A DNA stretch of 14,080 nt from Lachnospiraceae bacterium UBA3821 (GTDB lineage Bacteria; Bacillota; Clostridia; Lachnospirales; Lachnospiraceae): assembly GCA_002368865.1 (NCBI GenBank), contig DFDT01000086.1, forward strand, positions 1 through 14,080, in the 5' to 3' direction. Under the pieces are notes generated by a model. It was not told the DNA's origin and made no database searches. It saw nothing but the letters and a program-made list of their open reading frames with translations. Below are positions 6,516 to 13,084 of the stretch, piece by piece. Every line of letters starts with the position of its first letter. Within the stretch, counting starts at the first letter, position 1. A program made the translations under genes and the position numbers.

Positions 6516-8564
6516 CTAAATTTCTCCCTTGTCCAGCATATCGTCCAGCGTTCTCTTGACTGCACCGATCGCCTCTGCAATGCCCACGCCTTCCATCTGA
6601 CAGGCGGCCGTATTCAAATGACCTCCGCCTCCCATACGCTCCATAATGATCTGTACATTGACCTCATCGATGGATCTGGCACTGACATAAATCTTGCCAT
6701 TATAATCCGTAAGCACAAAGCTTGCTTTGATCCCGCGGATATTCAGCAGTTCGTTGGCCGCCTGAGCCCCGATCACAGTCGGACTGGGCAGATCCTCCGC
6801 CATACATACGGAAATGGCAAAATACTGTCTGTAAATCTCCGCCTGGCTCACCGCATCCGCTCTGGCCTTGTACTCCTGGGCATCCTCGCGGAACATCTTC
6901 CGGACTCTGGTCACATCCGCACCGTTCCTGCGCAGGAAAGCCGCCGCCTCAAAGGTACGCACACCGGTCTTTGTGTTGAAATTATTGGTATCAATCATGA
7001 TACCCGAATACATACAATCCGCTTCCTCCGGGCGGATCTTAATATTATCGTAAGTATACTGCAGGATCTCCGAGATCATCTCACATGCGGAGGATGCATA
7101 CGGCTCCACGTAAGAAAGCGTCGCATTTTCAATGGTCTCCGTCCCCTGTCTGTGATGGTCCAGAACCACAATAGACTTACAATAGCGCAGCAACTCCGGA
7201 CACTCCGTGATAGACGGTTTATTCACGTCCACCACCACAAGCACCGTATTGTTACCGGCCAGTTCAAGCGCCTGCTGGCTCTTGATGATCATATCGTCCT
7301 CATACTCGGGATTGTCCTGAAACAACTCCACCAGCGGCTGGATCGCCGTTGTTGCCTCATCCAGCACAATATGACATTTTCTCCCCAAAGTTGTAGCAAT
7401 GCGGTAAATTCCCACCGTGGAGCCAAAGCTGTCCGCATCCGGCATATGGTGTCCCATCACCAGCACCCGGTCTTTACTTGTGATGATCTCACGAAGGGCC
7501 TGTGCCTTCACACGGGCCTTCACGCGGGTATTCTTCTCCACCTGCTGGCTCTTTCCGCCGTAATAAGTGATGCTCTCCGGCGTTTTGATCACCGCCTGGT
7601 CGCCGCCGCGGCCCAATGCCAGGTCAATCGCATTTCTCGCAAATTCATAGTTCTGCGCGTAGGACAAACCGTCCACACCCACGCCGATACTCATGGTGAC
7701 CGCCATCTCATTTCCGATATTGACCGTCTTGACTTCCTCCAACAGATCAAATCGATTGTCCTTCAACTGCGAAATCGCTTTTTTCCGGAGGATGACCAGG
7801 TACTTGTCCTTCTCCAGCTTCTTGCTGATTCCGTCCAGAGCGGACACATATTTATTCACCTTTCTGTCGATCAGGGCAATGAGCAGAGAACGGCGAACCT
7901 CCTCTACACTGTCCAACGCCTCTTCGTAATTATCCAGATAGATCATGCCCACTGCCAGACTCTGATCATCCACCTCTTTCAACGCGATATGCAGAGCCGT
8001 CTCATCGAACAGATACATCGCGATCAGATATCCCTGAAAATCCTCCGCATCAATGATATCGCTGTGTTCCACCATCTCATCCAGTGAAATCCGCTTCAAC
8101 TTCGCAGAATACTCATTTTCATCCAGCACCAGATCATACTGCACTTCTTCCGTCTCTTCATTGGGAAGCTTGTCCTTGGTCAGTGTGGGAAAAATACCGG
8201 TGATCGACTTATTATATCCTTTGGGGTGATGCACCGCTGTTTCAAACGCAATATTGGACCAGATGACCTTTCCCGCATCATCCAGCAAAGCATACGGCAG
8301 CTCCATTTCCGTCAGAATCTTCCGCTGAATCTGCCCATATTCCGTGGCAAAACTGATCAGCTCATTCATGATAATGGGCTTATTATAGAAATACAGCGAT
8401 CCCATCACAATAAAATAAAAAATCGCATAAACTCCGGCGATCAAACCGGCCCTGTAATCAATCACACTGATCGCGGCGTCTACGGCACACAGCAGAACAC
8501 CCAGATAAAGTCCCAGCTTTATATATGTTGCGATCCGGCCTTTCAGACGAATTCGTTTCTTCAT
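6516..8564 (-). CDS. gdpP: Cyclic-di-AMP phosphodiesterase GdpP (PAS, degenerate GGDEF, DHH/DHHA1)
   Basis: The ATG at 8564 follows GGAGG by seven bases, giving 682 residues (B. subtilis GdpP has 659). A further in-frame start seven codons upstream is TTG and overlaps the ribosome site. Two membrane helices lie at about 15-33 and 41-60. A PAS-like segment follows (about 85-130, ELPYALLDDAGKVIWSN). A degenerate GGDEF domain ends near GRGGDQAVI (318-326); it lacks a real GGDEF active site, as expected for this family. The DHH phosphodiesterase domain has GHHMPDADSFGS (371-382), VVVDVNK and LDHHR (468-472). DHHA1 ends with GGGGHLNTAA (645-654). The enzyme hydrolyses c-di-AMP to pApA and so affects potassium, osmolyte and cell-wall homeostasis. 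It heads the rplI-dnaB operon, with 13 bases to rplI. Confidence 0.97.
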   Translation of the reverse strand: MKKRIRLKGRIATYIKLGLYLGVLLCAVDAAISVIDYRAGLIAGVYAIFYFIVMGSLYFYNKPIIMNELISFATEYGQIQRKILTEMELPYALLDDAGKVIWSNIAFETAVHHPKGYNKSITGIFPTLTKDKLPNEETEEVQYDLVLDENEYSAKLKRISLDEMVEHSDIIDAEDFQGYLIAMYLFDETALHIALKEVDDQSLAVGMIYLDNYEEALDSVEEVRRSLLIALIDRKVNKYVSALDGISKKLEKDKYLVILRKKAISQLKDNRFDLLEEVKTVNIGNEMAVTMSIGVGVDGLSYAQNYEFARNAIDLALGRGGDQAVIKTPESITYYGGKSQQVEKNTRVKARVKAQALREIITSKDRVLVMGHHMPDADSFGSTVGIYRIATTLGRKCHIVLDEATTAIQPLVELFQDNPEYEDDMIIKSQQALELAGNNTVLVVVDVNKPSITECPELLRYCKSIVVLDHHRQGTETIENATLSYVEPYASSACEMISEILQYTYDNIKIRPEEADCMYSGIMIDTNNFNTKTGVRTFEAAAFLRRNGADVTRVRKMFREDAQEYKARADAVSQAEIYRQYFAISVCMAEDLPSPTVIGAQAANELLNIRGIKASFVLTDYNGKIYVSARSIDEVNVQIIMERMGGGGHLNTAACQMEGVGIAEAIGAVKRTLDDMLDKGEI

Positions 8565-8603
8565 GTATGGACCTCCATAGGGCAAAGTACACCCTTAACA
8601 CCT

Positions 8604-8612
8604 ATTATAACA
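8604..8612 (-). promoter_or_regulatory. Extended -10 promoter of the gdpP-rplI-dnaB operon
   Basis: On the minus strand TGT then a perfect TATAAT (8609-8604) gives a TGN extended -10, 39 bases before the gdpP start. A TTGACA lies at 8625-8620 but only 10 bases from the -10, too close to serve as its -35. Confidence 0.6.
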
Positions 8613-8664
8613 AATATCCTGTCAAGATGCCACCATTTAATTTGTCGCATTTTAAAATCTTATG

Positions 8665-8694
8665 TTGTATGTTACAGACGGCTTATGCTAAAAT
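8665..8694 (+). promoter_or_regulatory. Promoter of the REC-Hpt-REC gene
   Basis: TTGTAT (8665-8670) and TAAAAT (8689-8694) are 18 bases apart. TG at 8686-8687 adds an extended -10. It is divergent from the gdpP promoter, the two -10 boxes being about 80 bases apart. Confidence 0.5.
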
Positions 8695-8741
8695 AAAATT
8701 GCTTCGCAATTTCAAATACGCAAAGGCAGGTGACACGCTCC

Positions 8742-10358
8742 ATGAGCAATGAAGCAGCCCGCATCCTGATCGTAGATGATGCGCCCATTAACCGCATGAT
8801 TTTGTCCTCTATGCTCGCTTCCTATGGAGTGATCTCCGACGAAGCGGAAACCGGCAGTGAATGTATTGAGCTGTGCCGGAAAAATGCATATGATCTCATC
8901 TTTTTGGATCAGAGAATGCCGGAACTGGACGGCACAGACACACTTGCACAATTAAAAGAGCTTTTCCAGGAAACCGAAAAAGACATTCCCGTGATCTGCC
9001 ATACTGCGGAAGATATTGCAAAACAGGCCGACACCTATAAGGCAGCCGGCTACACGGATGTTCTGGTCAAGCCTGCCCAGCCTAAGCTTCTGGCCGCTCT
9101 CCTGGCAAAATACCTGCCGGAAGGGTCCTGGTCCGGAGAACTCCCGTCAGAGGATACCGCAGCCCGTCTGGATGAGGAGATCGCTCTGCTCCCGGCTTGG
9201 CTGACCAAATCTGACCGAGAGGATCTGAATCTGCGTGCGGGCATCGGACATTGCCAGACCACCAAAGACTATTTAAATGCTTTATCCGTGTTTGTAAGGT
9301 CCATCTCCGAAAAATCGGATGAAATCGAACAGTTACTGCAAAAAGAGGACTGGAAATCCTATACGCTGCGCGTCCATTCGCTGAAGAGCATCGCCCGTCT
9401 GGTCGGTGCCGATGCCCTTTCGGATCGGGCTGCCGCTCTGGAAACCGCAGGGGAGCAGACCGATGTGGACAGGATCAAAGAAGAAACCCCTGCCCTTTTA
9501 GAACAATACCGCGCCTTTTCCCCTCTGCTTGCCCACATCACGGCCGAATCCATCGGTCTCGGTTCGAATATCAGAATGCCGGACTATGTGAGGAATTCCA
9601 TTCTTTTTATCGAAGGTGAGGACGGTTTTATTCCGAAAGCCATTGTAAATAAACTGCGGACCGCTGACTTTGATGTAGTCTGCCTCCCCGACAATATGGA
9701 TGTGATATCGGACCGGAAGGATGAGGGAGAGATCCTGCTGTATTATCTTCCCAAAACGGTGGAACAGGCACTCCGGACCACGCCGAGTCTGCTCAGTCTC
9801 TGCCGCACCGGACACAAGACCCTGTGTCTCGCCGGGGAACCTTTTTCCATCGAAAGACTGCAGGCCCAGGAATACAGCGATCAGGTCCATGCATTTTATC
9901 AGCGCCCCATCGATATTGACGAAATGGTGGCAGACATGAAGAGACTATCCGCGTCCCATGACGAATTTTACCGTCTGAAGACCGTTTTGGTGGTAGACGA
10001 TGATCCCTCTTTCCAACAGGTCATCTCGCAATGGCTTTCCGCAGATTACAATGTGGTCGGCGTCCGCTCCGGATCGGAAGCATTGTCCTACCTGGAGCAT
10101 ACGCGCCCCGATCTGATCCTCTTAGACTACGAGATGCCGGAACTGGACGGTTATCAGGTTTTGGAGCAGGTGCGCCAAAATCCCATGACCGCTCAGGTTC
10201 CCATCATCTTTCTGACCGGCCAGAACGACAAAGACCATGTCATGCGTATCCTGAACCAGAAGCCTGACGGATATCTTCTGAAGACCACCTCGAAGGAGGA
10301 TCTCCTGGCTACCTTGAACCGCTTCTTTGTCAACACGATCCTGGACCGAAAAAAATAG
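8742..10358 (+). CDS. Multi-domain phosphorelay protein: REC - Hpt - degenerate REC - REC
   Basis: I take the ATG at 8742, eight bases after AGGTGA (8728-8733), giving 538 residues; a GTG four codons upstream has poorer spacing. REC1 (about 7-127) has acid pair D12-D13, phosphoacceptor D56 in FLDQRMPELDG and K110. Hpt (about 160-250) has the phosphorylatable H212 in RVHSLKS. The segment at about 286-401 has the spacing of a receiver but reads LLYYLPKTVE where the phosphoacceptor Asp should be, so it is a pseudo-receiver. REC3 (about 412-530) has DDD (419-421), D462 in LLDYEMPELDG and K514. There is no kinase, DNA-binding, GGDEF or other output domain and no membrane segment. It could move phosphate between receivers, act as a phosphate sink, or signal by protein contact; the partner kinase is not in the window. 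It is transcribed alone, ending at a bidirectional terminator. Confidence 0.9.
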   Translation: MSNEAARILIVDDAPINRMILSSMLASYGVISDEAETGSECIELCRKNAYDLIFLDQRMPELDGTDTLAQLKELFQETEKDIPVICHTAEDIAKQADTYKAAGYTDVLVKPAQPKLLAALLAKYLPEGSWSGELPSEDTAARLDEEIALLPAWLTKSDREDLNLRAGIGHCQTTKDYLNALSVFVRSISEKSDEIEQLLQKEDWKSYTLRVHSLKSIARLVGADALSDRAAALETAGEQTDVDRIKEETPALLEQYRAFSPLLAHITAESIGLGSNIRMPDYVRNSILFIEGEDGFIPKAIVNKLRTADFDVVCLPDNMDVISDRKDEGEILLYYLPKTVEQALRTTPSLLSLCRTGHKTLCLAGEPFSIERLQAQEYSDQVHAFYQRPIDIDEMVADMKRLSASHDEFYRLKTVLVVDDDPSFQQVISQWLSADYNVVGVRSGSEALSYLEHTRPDLILLDYEMPELDGYQVLEQVRQNPMTAQVPIIFLTGQNDKDHVMRILNQKPDGYLLKTTSKEDLLATLNRFFVNTILDRKK

Positions 10359-10373
10359 TTTGGCGCACAGAAA

Positions 10374-10414
10374 AGACCAGCCATCTCTTGGGAAGATGAC
10401 TGGTCTGCCTTTTT
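10374..10414 (+). terminator. Bidirectional terminator between the response regulator and rpsR
   Basis: AGACCAG (10374-10380) pairs with CTGGTCT (10400-10406), and CATCT (10382-10386) with AGATG (10394-10398), with one C/A mismatch and a seven-base loop. TTTTT follows on the plus strand (10410-10414) and TTTT on the minus strand, so it can end both converging transcripts. Confidence 0.88.
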
Positions 10415-10429
10415 GCATATATGTTTGTC

Positions 10430-10693
10430 TTACTCTGCCACATAAGGCATAAGTGCAACGTGACGTGCCCTCTTGATCGCTACGGTCAGCGCTCTCTGAT
10501 GCTTTGCGCAGTTGCCGGTGATACGACGGGGAAGAATCTTGCCTCTCTCGGAAACATACTTCTTTAACTTCGCTGTATCCTTGTAATCAATCACATTATC
10601 CTTGCCACAGAATACACAAACCTTTTTTCTTCTGCGGATTCCGCCTTTTCTTCTCATAGGAGAATCGGATTTCTCTGCTTTATTGAATGCCAT
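10430..10693 (-). CDS. rpsR: 30S ribosomal protein S18 (bS18), zinc-binding form
   Basis: This 87-residue protein starts at an ATG after AAGGAGG. The core [24 protein letters not shown] and the basic C-terminus are typical of bS18. C26, C29, C62 and H65 (CVFCGKDN and NCAKHQR) form a zinc ribbon, the C+ form, for which C-minus zinc-independent paralogues exist in some bacteria. S18 pairs with S6 on the 30S platform; rpsF is the first of these three genes. It is the last gene of the operon, before the bidirectional terminator. Confidence 0.98.
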   Translation of the reverse strand: MAFNKAEKSDSPMRRKGGIRRRKKVCVFCGKDNVIDYKDTAKLKKYVSERGKILPRRITGNCAKHQRALTVAIKRARHVALMPYVAE

Positions 10694-10760
10694 GATATTA
10701 CCTCCTTATAAAATCTGATCGCGGTTTCATCCGAAACCTTTGTCAAAATCTGTTCAAAAC

Positions 10761-11240
10761 CTAGTTAAACGGTAATTCCTCGTCAATGCCGTCAGGGATG
10801 TTCATAAAACCGTCGCCTGCACCGGATGCTGCCTGCGTCTGACCGCCGCCGAATCCGCCGTTGCCACTGTTGTTGTAACCACTGTTGCCACCGTTATAAC
10901 CGCCATCGCCGCCCTGGGCATTCTTGCTCTCAGCGAACTCGATCTCGTCCACCATCACACGGACACTGTAAACCATCTGTCCCTCTTTGTTGGTGTAGTT
11001 GTCGTTCTGAATGCGTCCCACGACTACGATTTTCGTTCCCTTGTGCAGATAACGCTCAACGAACTCTGCCTGCTTTCCGAATGTGGTACAGTTGAAGAAA
11101 TCTGCGTCAGGCTCACCCTCACGCTTGAATCTTCTGTCCACTGCAATGGAAAATCTTCCAACTGCGGTCTGGCTTGCCCCCTGTGAATATCTCACCTCAG
11201 GGTCTCTGGTTAAACGTCCCATAAGAATTACTTTATTCAT
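10761..11240 (-). CDS. ssb: Single-stranded DNA-binding protein
   Basis: This 159-residue protein has an OB fold at 1-105 (MNKVILMGRLTRDPEVRY, FFNCTTFGKQAEF, then GTKIVVVGRIQ). A linker rich in Gly, Asn and Gln (about 109-142) follows. The acidic tip is DEELPFN, where the P-F pair of the partner-binding tail is followed by one extra Asn rather than being terminal. The ribosome site is weak (GCGAGAG in the 21-base gap after rpsF), so translation is probably coupled to rpsF. The order rpsF-ssb-rpsR is conserved across Firmicutes. SSB coats single-stranded DNA at forks and recruits repair and replication proteins. Confidence 0.98.
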   Translation of the reverse strand: MNKVILMGRLTRDPEVRYSQGASQTAVGRFSIAVDRRFKREGEPDADFFNCTTFGKQAEFVERYLHKGTKIVVVGRIQNDNYTNKEGQMVYSVRVMVDEIEFAESKNAQGGDGGYNGGNSGYNNSGNGGFGGGQTQAASGAGDGFMNIPDGIDEELPFN

Positions 11241-11261
11241 AATTGTTGTCTCTCGCTTTCT

Positions 11262-11552
11262 TTATTCCTCGTCCTGTTTAACGATCAAGAATCGAATGAC
11301 ATTGTCCATGATGCGGACACGGCTCTCGATCTCAGCGGGAGCAGTCGTCTCAGCCTCGAATCGGATGAAATAGTAAAAAGCCTCTTTCATCTTCTGAACT
11401 TCGTAGGCAAGTCTCTTCTTGCCCCAATCGTCCACCTCTGTGATGGTGCCGCCAAATCTCTCGATCAGAGCCTTGCACTTGTCCACAACTGCAGCTCTCT
11501 CTTCGTCTTCGATCTTAGCGCTAACCACAACGGCTAATTCATACTTGTTCAT
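11262..11552 (-). CDS. rpsF: 30S ribosomal protein S6 (bS6)
   Basis: This 96-residue protein starts at MNKYELAVVVS, the normal S6 N-terminus, with AAGGAGG nine bases upstream; the 16 extra codons of the longer frame are rejected. Conserved S6 segments are WGKKRLAYEVQKMKEAFYYF (58-77 region) and the end RIMDNVIRFLIVKQDEE. The ferredoxin-like fold pairs with S18. It is the first gene after its own extended -10 promoter, 21 bases from ssb. Confidence 0.98.
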   Translation of the reverse strand: MNKYELAVVVSAKIEDEERAAVVDKCKALIERFGGTITEVDDWGKKRLAYEVQKMKEAFYYFIRFEAETTAPAEIESRVRIMDNVIRFLIVKQDEE

Positions 11553-11608
11553 GCTTCGTACCTCCTTTTGGTCTCTGGCCCACCTCTCATGTGTGAGCAA
11601 GGAAAATC

Positions 11609-11617
11609 AGTATATCA
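11609..11617 (-). promoter_or_regulatory. Extended -10 promoter of rpsF-ssb-rpsR
   Basis: On the minus strand TGA then TATACT (11614-11609) forms a TGN extended -10 between the DUF951 gene stop and rpsF. No good -35 is visible at 17 bases. A leader of about 50 bases would result. Confidence 0.55.
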
Positions 11618-11660
11618 CGAGACAAAATGATACCATGTATTTGGCGTAAATTCAAGCATT

Positions 11661-11834
11661 TTATAAAATTTTTTTGATGTTTTTTTCCACATCCGTCCGG
11701 GGGATCATGATCTGATGTCCACAGCCTTTACATTTCAAACGGAAATCCGCCCCGATGCGCAGAACCTCCCACTCACTGCTGCCGCAGGGGTGCGGTTTCT
11801 TCAATTTTAATATATTCCCAACCTGAATATCCAT
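11661..11834 (-). CDS. Small DUF951-family protein (YyzM-like)
   Basis: This 57-residue protein starts at an ATG with AGAGAGGAT shortly upstream and ends at TAA. The sequence MDIQVGNILKLKKPHPCGS, then WEVLRIGADFRLKCKGCGH and IMIPR, is the DUF951 pattern. C17 and the CKGCGH group (C35, C38, H40) suggest a small zinc-binding fold; the function is unknown. In Firmicutes members of this family are often encoded close to rpsF, which agrees with the position here, 108 bases upstream of rpsF. It is easily missed because of its length. Confidence 0.88.
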   Translation of the reverse strand: MDIQVGNILKLKKPHPCGSSEWEVLRIGADFRLKCKGCGHQIMIPRTDVEKNIKKIL

Positions 11835-11851
11835 TTTCTATCCTCTCTAAC

Positions 11852-11865
11852 TCTGTATATACAGA
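11852..11865. promoter_or_regulatory. Perfect 14-bp palindrome upstream of the DUF951 gene
   Basis: TCTGTATATACAGA is its own reverse complement. It lies 18 bases upstream of the DUF951 start, between the ATG and the putative -10 at 11912-11907, and overlaps the edge of the long inverted repeat. It could be an operator, or a by-product of an insertion end at a TATA sequence. Confidence 0.45.
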
Positions 11866-12080
11866 CAATTGCGAAACTCGGCTTCTGAGCAACTGCCATT
11901 GTGCATATTATACATTCATATGCGGGGACGCTTCCGCTCGATTTCGGACGTAATGGTACTAAGCCACCAAAATACGGTGGCTAAGTACCAACGTCCTCAA
12001 ACGCGCCCGACTACGAATTGTATAATATGCCCAATTTGATTCTGAAAAACCCGAGTTTCACAATTGTCTGCTATCTACAT
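11854..12080. repeat. Long imperfect inverted repeat, candidate miniature element or structured RNA
   Basis: The ends are inverted copies: CAGACAATTG-C-GAAACTCGG (11862-11881) matches the complement of 12051-12070 at 19 of 20 bases, and weak similarity runs out to 11854 and 12080. Further in, GCATATTATAC (11903-11913) matches the complement of 12020-12030. Then GGACGT (11946-11951) pairs with ACGTCC (11991-11996), and a tip hairpin has GGTACTAAGCCACC (11955-11968) against GGTGGCTAAGTACC (11976-11989) with one mismatch around a seven-base loop. The arms differ in length by several bases, so the fold is interrupted. No ORF is convincing inside. It fills the 240-bp gap between two genes. TA dinucleotides flank the CAGAC ends, with one extra base on the right. 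Confidence 0.8.
11907..11912 (-). promoter_or_regulatory. Possible -10 for the DUF951 gene inside the repeat
   Basis: The left arm reads TATAAT on the minus strand (11912-11907), about 72 bases before the DUF951 start. No good -35 is visible. The mirror copy in the right arm reads TATAAT on the plus strand (12021-12026), pointing into the 3' end of the YdcF gene. Confidence 0.35.
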
Positions 12081-12923
12081 ATTCCCCACCAGTACATCCT
12101 TCACCACGCCGAAAAACTCCCGCAGCAGATTGTTGGGCACCATAGCCGGATAGGACGGCGCCGCCAGCCCTTCCGCCCGCGCATACCCCTGTTTCTGTGC
12201 GATTCTGACAGCCCGGAATACATGAAAATTATTGGTCACGATCACGACCCTGTCCTCCGCCTTATCCACAAACATGGCTGAGAATTTCAGATTTTCATTG
12301 GTATCCCCGGATCTGCTCTCCAACAGGATCCGGTCCGCCTCTATGCCCGCAGCCTCCAGATACATCGCCATCCCCTCGGCCTCCGGCATGGTCTCATTGC
12401 TGCCCTGCCCGCCGGAAACGATCACAAACGTGTCCGGATTCCGCCGCAGGTACTCCACCGCTGCGTCCAAACGCTGCTGCAGGATATAGCTGGGGCGGTC
12501 GTTTTTCCACCAGGCCCCCAGCACAATGACATAATCCGCACCGTTCTGCGCCTGTGTGCCAAACTGCCCCAGGATCAGCCCCTCAATCACCGCAAACAGC
12601 AGGAAGCCTGCTGCCATACAGCCCCAAAAGGCATACCGAATCCCCCGCGGGATCCGATCCGTCACATCCCTGCGCCAAAGCAGGAACGCAAATCCGCCAA
12701 GCACCAGACCGATCAGGCCCCAGATCAGGAAAAAATGGGTGCCGTATCCCATAAACAATCGGATGCAGACACAATAAGCCGCACTGACAACCGCCAGAAC
12801 GCCTGCCGCTACCGCGGCCAAGCGCCTGCCCCGGGATTCTTTCCCTCTCCGGTCCAGTTGGATGGTGCGCCTGCTTTTCTCAAACGGTATTAAATTATCT
12901 TTGGTATTTTTTCTGTTTTTCAT
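12075..12923 (-). CDS. Membrane-anchored YdcF/SanA-like (DUF218) protein
   Basis: I take the ATG at 12923, six bases after GTGAGG, giving 282 residues; a GTG 12 codons upstream overlaps the likely promoter. A basic N-terminus is followed by three membrane helices at about 35-57, 63-83 and 96-121. The DUF218 domain (about 130-265) has DYVIVLGAW (130-138), the SGGQG loop (170-174), EAEGMAMYL (181-189), ESRSGDTNENL (202-212) and TNNFHVFRA (230-238). Family members are implicated in envelope functions (E. coli SanA, ElyC) and YdcF binds SAM in vitro, but no reaction is established. The domain probably faces the outside of the membrane. The stop codon lies at the outer edge of the long inverted repeat. 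It is divergent from the sirtuin gene. Confidence 0.9.
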   Translation of the reverse strand: MKNRKNTKDNLIPFEKSRRTIQLDRRGKESRGRRLAAVAAGVLAVVSAAYCVCIRLFMGYGTHFFLIWGLIGLVLGGFAFLLWRRDVTDRIPRGIRYAFWGCMAAGFLLFAVIEGLILGQFGTQAQNGADYVIVLGAWWKNDRPSYILQQRLDAAVEYLRRNPDTFVIVSGGQGSNETMPEAEGMAMYLEAAGIEADRILLESRSGDTNENLKFSAMFVDKAEDRVVIVTNNFHVFRAVRIAQKQGYARAEGLAAPSYPAMVPNNLLREFFGVVKDVLVGNM

Positions 12924-12941
12924 GGAACGCCTCACCTTAAC

Positions 12942-12971
12942 AATATACCATAAGTTCACTCATTGTCACAA
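12942..12971 (-). promoter_or_regulatory. Possible promoter of the YdcF-like gene
   Basis: On the minus strand TTGTGA (12971-12966) and TATATT (12947-12942) are 18 bases apart. Transcription would begin close to the ribosome site, leaving a leader of only about a dozen bases, so the call is tentative. Confidence 0.35.
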
Positions 12972-13026
12972 CAGGAAGCTTCTTAAGATTTTATTATGAA
13001 AGCCTCTGTTCCGGACATCGCAAATG

Positions 13027-13035
13027 TGCTATACT
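13027..13035 (+). promoter_or_regulatory. Extended -10 promoter of the sirtuin gene
   Basis: TGC then TATACT (13030-13035) lies 49 bases before the sirtuin start; the hexamer 17 bases upstream (TGTTCC) is not a good -35. The ribosome site AAGGAGG (13071-13077) follows. Confidence 0.55.
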
Positions 13036-13084
13036 GAAATTATGAAAACTCTATATAAAAGCGGTACGAAAAGGAGGTATTGCC

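Noticed and set aside
6492..8087. A 531-codon plus-strand open frame opposite gdpP
   Set aside because: It is the antisense shadow of gdpP, which has complete family motifs; the translation is rich in His, Arg, Leu and Ile with no domain and has no ribosome site.
8620..8625. Minus-strand TTGACA as the -35 of gdpP
   Set aside because: It is a perfect hexamer but only 10 bases from TATAAT, far below the usual 16-18.
11553..11660. An S6:S18-binding autoregulatory leader upstream of rpsF
   Set aside because: The leader is short and I could not find the conserved CCG-containing bulged stem described for that RNA; a covariance search could still show a divergent form.
12018..12281. An 87-codon plus-strand frame starting in the inverted repeat
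   Set aside because: It runs antisense through the YdcF-like gene, has no ribosome site, and most of it is explained by the opposite strand.
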